Of a DNA stretch of 6,424 nucleotides, positions 5,080 through 6,424 are shown in pieces (the first letter of the stretch is position 1; each line of letters opens with the position of its first letter). The stretch spans positions 1 through 6,424 of the forward strand of contig NZ_CAMLDP010000089.1 of NCBI RefSeq assembly GCF_946478925.1, given 5' to 3'. The DNA is from an uncultured Nitrososphaera sp. Lineage in GTDB: Archaea; Thermoproteota; Nitrososphaeria; Nitrososphaerales; Nitrososphaeraceae. The notes under the pieces are model-generated. The model was given only the letters and a program-made list of their open reading frames with translations. It was not told the DNA's origin and made no database searches. A program made the position numbers and the translations under genes.

Positions 5080-5925
5080 GTGTCAATAGTGGCCCGGGCG
5101 CTTGCGTTTGCTTTGGTTGCAACAGTCATTGTTGCAGGGTTTGTAGCAGCACCGGCGTTTGCCGCAACGGGCTCCCGTCCCGCGTACATCTATGACAGGG
5201 CGAACATCATCACGCCAGAATACAGGCAGACAATCGATGCGTACCTGCGCGGCCTTGACGACGCGACCACCAACGAAATAGTGATCTACACCATCCCAAG
5301 CTTTGTAGGCCACGGGATAAAGAAGGACGGAATAGAGATTCAGGACCGGGACATGCTTGCCAACTATATCTACAACGAGTTGACGCTGGACGGAAAAAAA
5401 GGGATAGGCAAGGCTGGAAAGGACAACGGCGTGCTCGTGCTGGTGTCGCTAGAGCGCGACGCAGGCGGAGGCTCCATGAGGATTGAAGTCGGCAGGGGGC
5501 TTGAAGGGAACATCACGGACGGGACGGCAGGTGAGATCCTCGACCGGTACCTGGTGCCGGCAAGGCAAGAGTACGAGAACACGGGAAGCACGGCGGCGTT
5601 TGACAGGGCGTTTTACAACACGGTGATTGCCCTGGGCGCGCGGACGGGCTACCAGGCAGGCGACTCGGTGTCTGTGCCCACAGACAGCTCGCGGCCGGTG
5701 ACAGACGACAATAATATGCAGACTATATTTTTTGTATTGTTCTTTGTGGCAGTAATAGCTATAGGCGTGCTCAACGCCAAGTATGGAAGGGGAAGGAGAA
5801 GAGGCGGCTACGTCGGCGGAGGGTATGGCGGTGGCTGGGGTGGAGGTTGGGGAGGCGGAGGAGGAGGGGGTGGCGGCTTTGGCGGGGGAGGCGGCAGGTC
5901 CGGCGGCGGTGGCGCGGGGCGCTAA
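5080..5925 (+). CDS. Secreted/membrane TPM-domain protein with glycine-rich C-terminus
   Basis: 281 aa from GTG 5080; GTG 5089 (MARALAFALV) is an equally good start. Order: signal peptide (about 1-29, hydrophobic core ALAFALVATVIVAGFVAA, likely cut after AFA), a TPM (YgcG/PsbP-like 'TPM_phosphatase') domain at about 36-190 recognised by YIYDRANIITPEYRQTIDAYL, NEIVIYTIPS, KDNGVLVLVSLE, MRIEVGRGLEGNITDGTAGEIL and the D-R-Y-L-VPA region, a membrane span (about 214-231), a basic stretch KYGRGRRRGG and a tail almost entirely of glycine (about 242-281). TPM domain plus membrane span plus Gly-rich end is the usual YgcG-like architecture. The domain is predicted to face outside the cell. Biochemical role is unsettled; acid phosphatase activity is known only for a plant relative. 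LemA follows 41 bp later, a pairing repeatedly seen for this family. Confidence 0.9.
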   Translation: MSIVARALAFALVATVIVAGFVAAPAFAATGSRPAYIYDRANIITPEYRQTIDAYLRGLDDATTNEIVIYTIPSFVGHGIKKDGIEIQDRDMLANYIYNELTLDGKKGIGKAGKDNGVLVLVSLERDAGGGSMRIEVGRGLEGNITDGTAGEILDRYLVPARQEYENTGSTAAFDRAFYNTVIALGARTGYQAGDSVSVPTDSSRPVTDDNNMQTIFFVLFFVAVIAIGVLNAKYGRGRRRGGYVGGGYGGGWGGGWGGGGGGGGGFGGGGGRSGGGGAGR

Positions 5926-5966
5926 AAGTAATAAGTAGGCACAAATAAAGAGAAGCTGCTACCACC

Positions 5967-6424
5967 TTGGTTAAAAAGAGCATTATAATAGCAGGCGCCG
6001 CAGTTGGCATCATCGCAATAATTTTCGGCTCGCTGTTTTCCATGTATTTTTCGGGCTTTAACGCCGCGCAGGCCAAAGACGAGAACGTGAAAAAGCTGGC
6101 GGGGGACATTGACGTGCAGCTGCAGCGCCGGTACGACCTGATACCCAACATAGTCAGGACGGCGCAGACGTACCTCCAGTTTGAAAAGAGCGTGCTTGAA
6201 AACGTCACAAAGCTCAGGACAGACTGGCAGAGGGCCCCGACAGTCAACGAGCGTGTGCAGACGAGCAACCAGATAGAGCAGGCGCTCAGCAAGATCCTGA
6301 TAACGTACGAGAACTACCCTCAGCTAAAGTCCGACCAGCAGCTGACAAGGGTCATGGACGAGCTTGCGGGCACGGAAAACCGCATAGCAGTCGCGCGCAC
6401 CTACTACAACGACGGCGTGCGGGA
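5967..6424 (+). CDS. lemA: LemA family membrane protein (3' end outside window)
   Basis: The first 152 residues are visible and the frame is open to the window end. The family usually has about 180-200 residues, so roughly 30-50 are missing. An N-terminal membrane anchor (about 5-27, IIIAGAAVGIIAIIFGSLF) is followed by the LemA signature DVQLQRRYDLIPNIV (49-63), then helices ending in ENYPQLKSDQQ and TENRIAVARTYYND (136-149), all classic for LemA. The start must be TTG 5967: an in-frame TAA sits at 5946-5948 and no other ATG, GTG or TTG lies between. No strong Shine-Dalgarno or well-spaced TATA box is seen (an AAATAAAG at 5943-5950 is too close), so it may be co-transcribed with the TPM gene. 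Function is poorly known; LemA and TPM proteins are often encoded together and placed at the membrane. Confidence 0.93.
   Translation, partial: MVKKSIIIAGAAVGIIAIIFGSLFSMYFSGFNAAQAKDENVKKLAGDIDVQLQRRYDLIPNIVRTAQTYLQFEKSVLENVTKLRTDWQRAPTVNERVQTSNQIEQALSKILITYENYPQLKSDQQLTRVMDELAGTENRIAVARTYYNDGVR

Noticed and set aside
5771..6292. Minus-strand 173-residue frame opposite the TPM tail and lemA
   Set aside because: The plus strand carries a clear LemA signature in this stretch; the antisense frame is a by-product of codon bias.
1..6424. Mobile elements, CRISPR arrays, tRNA genes or a defence system
   Set aside because: No terminal inverted repeats, transposase or integrase motifs, spaced repeats or tRNA-like folds were seen; all sizeable frames are housekeeping genes or one small unknown.

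Overview
This 6.4 kb window looks like ordinary chromosome from a GC-rich ammonia-oxidising archaeon of the Nitrososphaera type (Nitrososphaerota/Thaumarchaeota). That is an inference from an archaeal TATA-binding protein, an archaeal Nop5-fibrillarin pair, an ER-type (Ser-His) signal peptidase, GTG/TTG starts, and TATA boxes about 25-30 bp before start codons, which implies largely leaderless mRNAs. I see no mobile element, tRNA, rRNA or CRISPR array.

Left part (1-2880): RNase HII (rnhB, + strand) converges on a minus-strand operon encoding the C/D-box sRNP core proteins Nop5 and fibrillarin. The 3' ends of rnhB and the fibrillarin gene overlap by 38 bp. The nop5 and fibrillarin genes overlap by 20 bp, with fibrillarin starting at a TTG. 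Nop5 carries a Gly/Arg-rich (GAR/RGG-like) C-terminal tail of about 110 residues, where archaeal Nop5 proteins usually have a Lys-rich tail.

Middle part (2881-4352): a 127 bp divergent promoter region separates nop5 from a small unknown protein (97 aa). A membrane signal peptidase follows, and its stop overlaps the start of a YjbQ/UPF0047 family gene in an ATGA junction. The longest possible signal peptidase frame starts at 3310, but a good BRE/TATA element lies inside that extension, so I place the start at GTG 3361.

Right part (4353-6424): a TATA-binding protein gene, again with a misleading upstream ATG (4440). The DNA between that ATG and the likely GTG start (4482) holds a TATATATA box at -30 to -23 and a perfect 16-bp palindrome whose core is a second TATA box (TTTATAAA), suggesting autoregulation. 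After it come a secreted/membrane TPM-domain protein with a glycine-rich tail and a LemA-family protein cut off by the window end, a pairing common in bacteria and archaea.

I found no convincing new multi-gene system. The points most worth a second look are the GAR tail on Nop5, the TBP promoter with its symmetric TATA palindrome, and several start codons that promoter positions would move.
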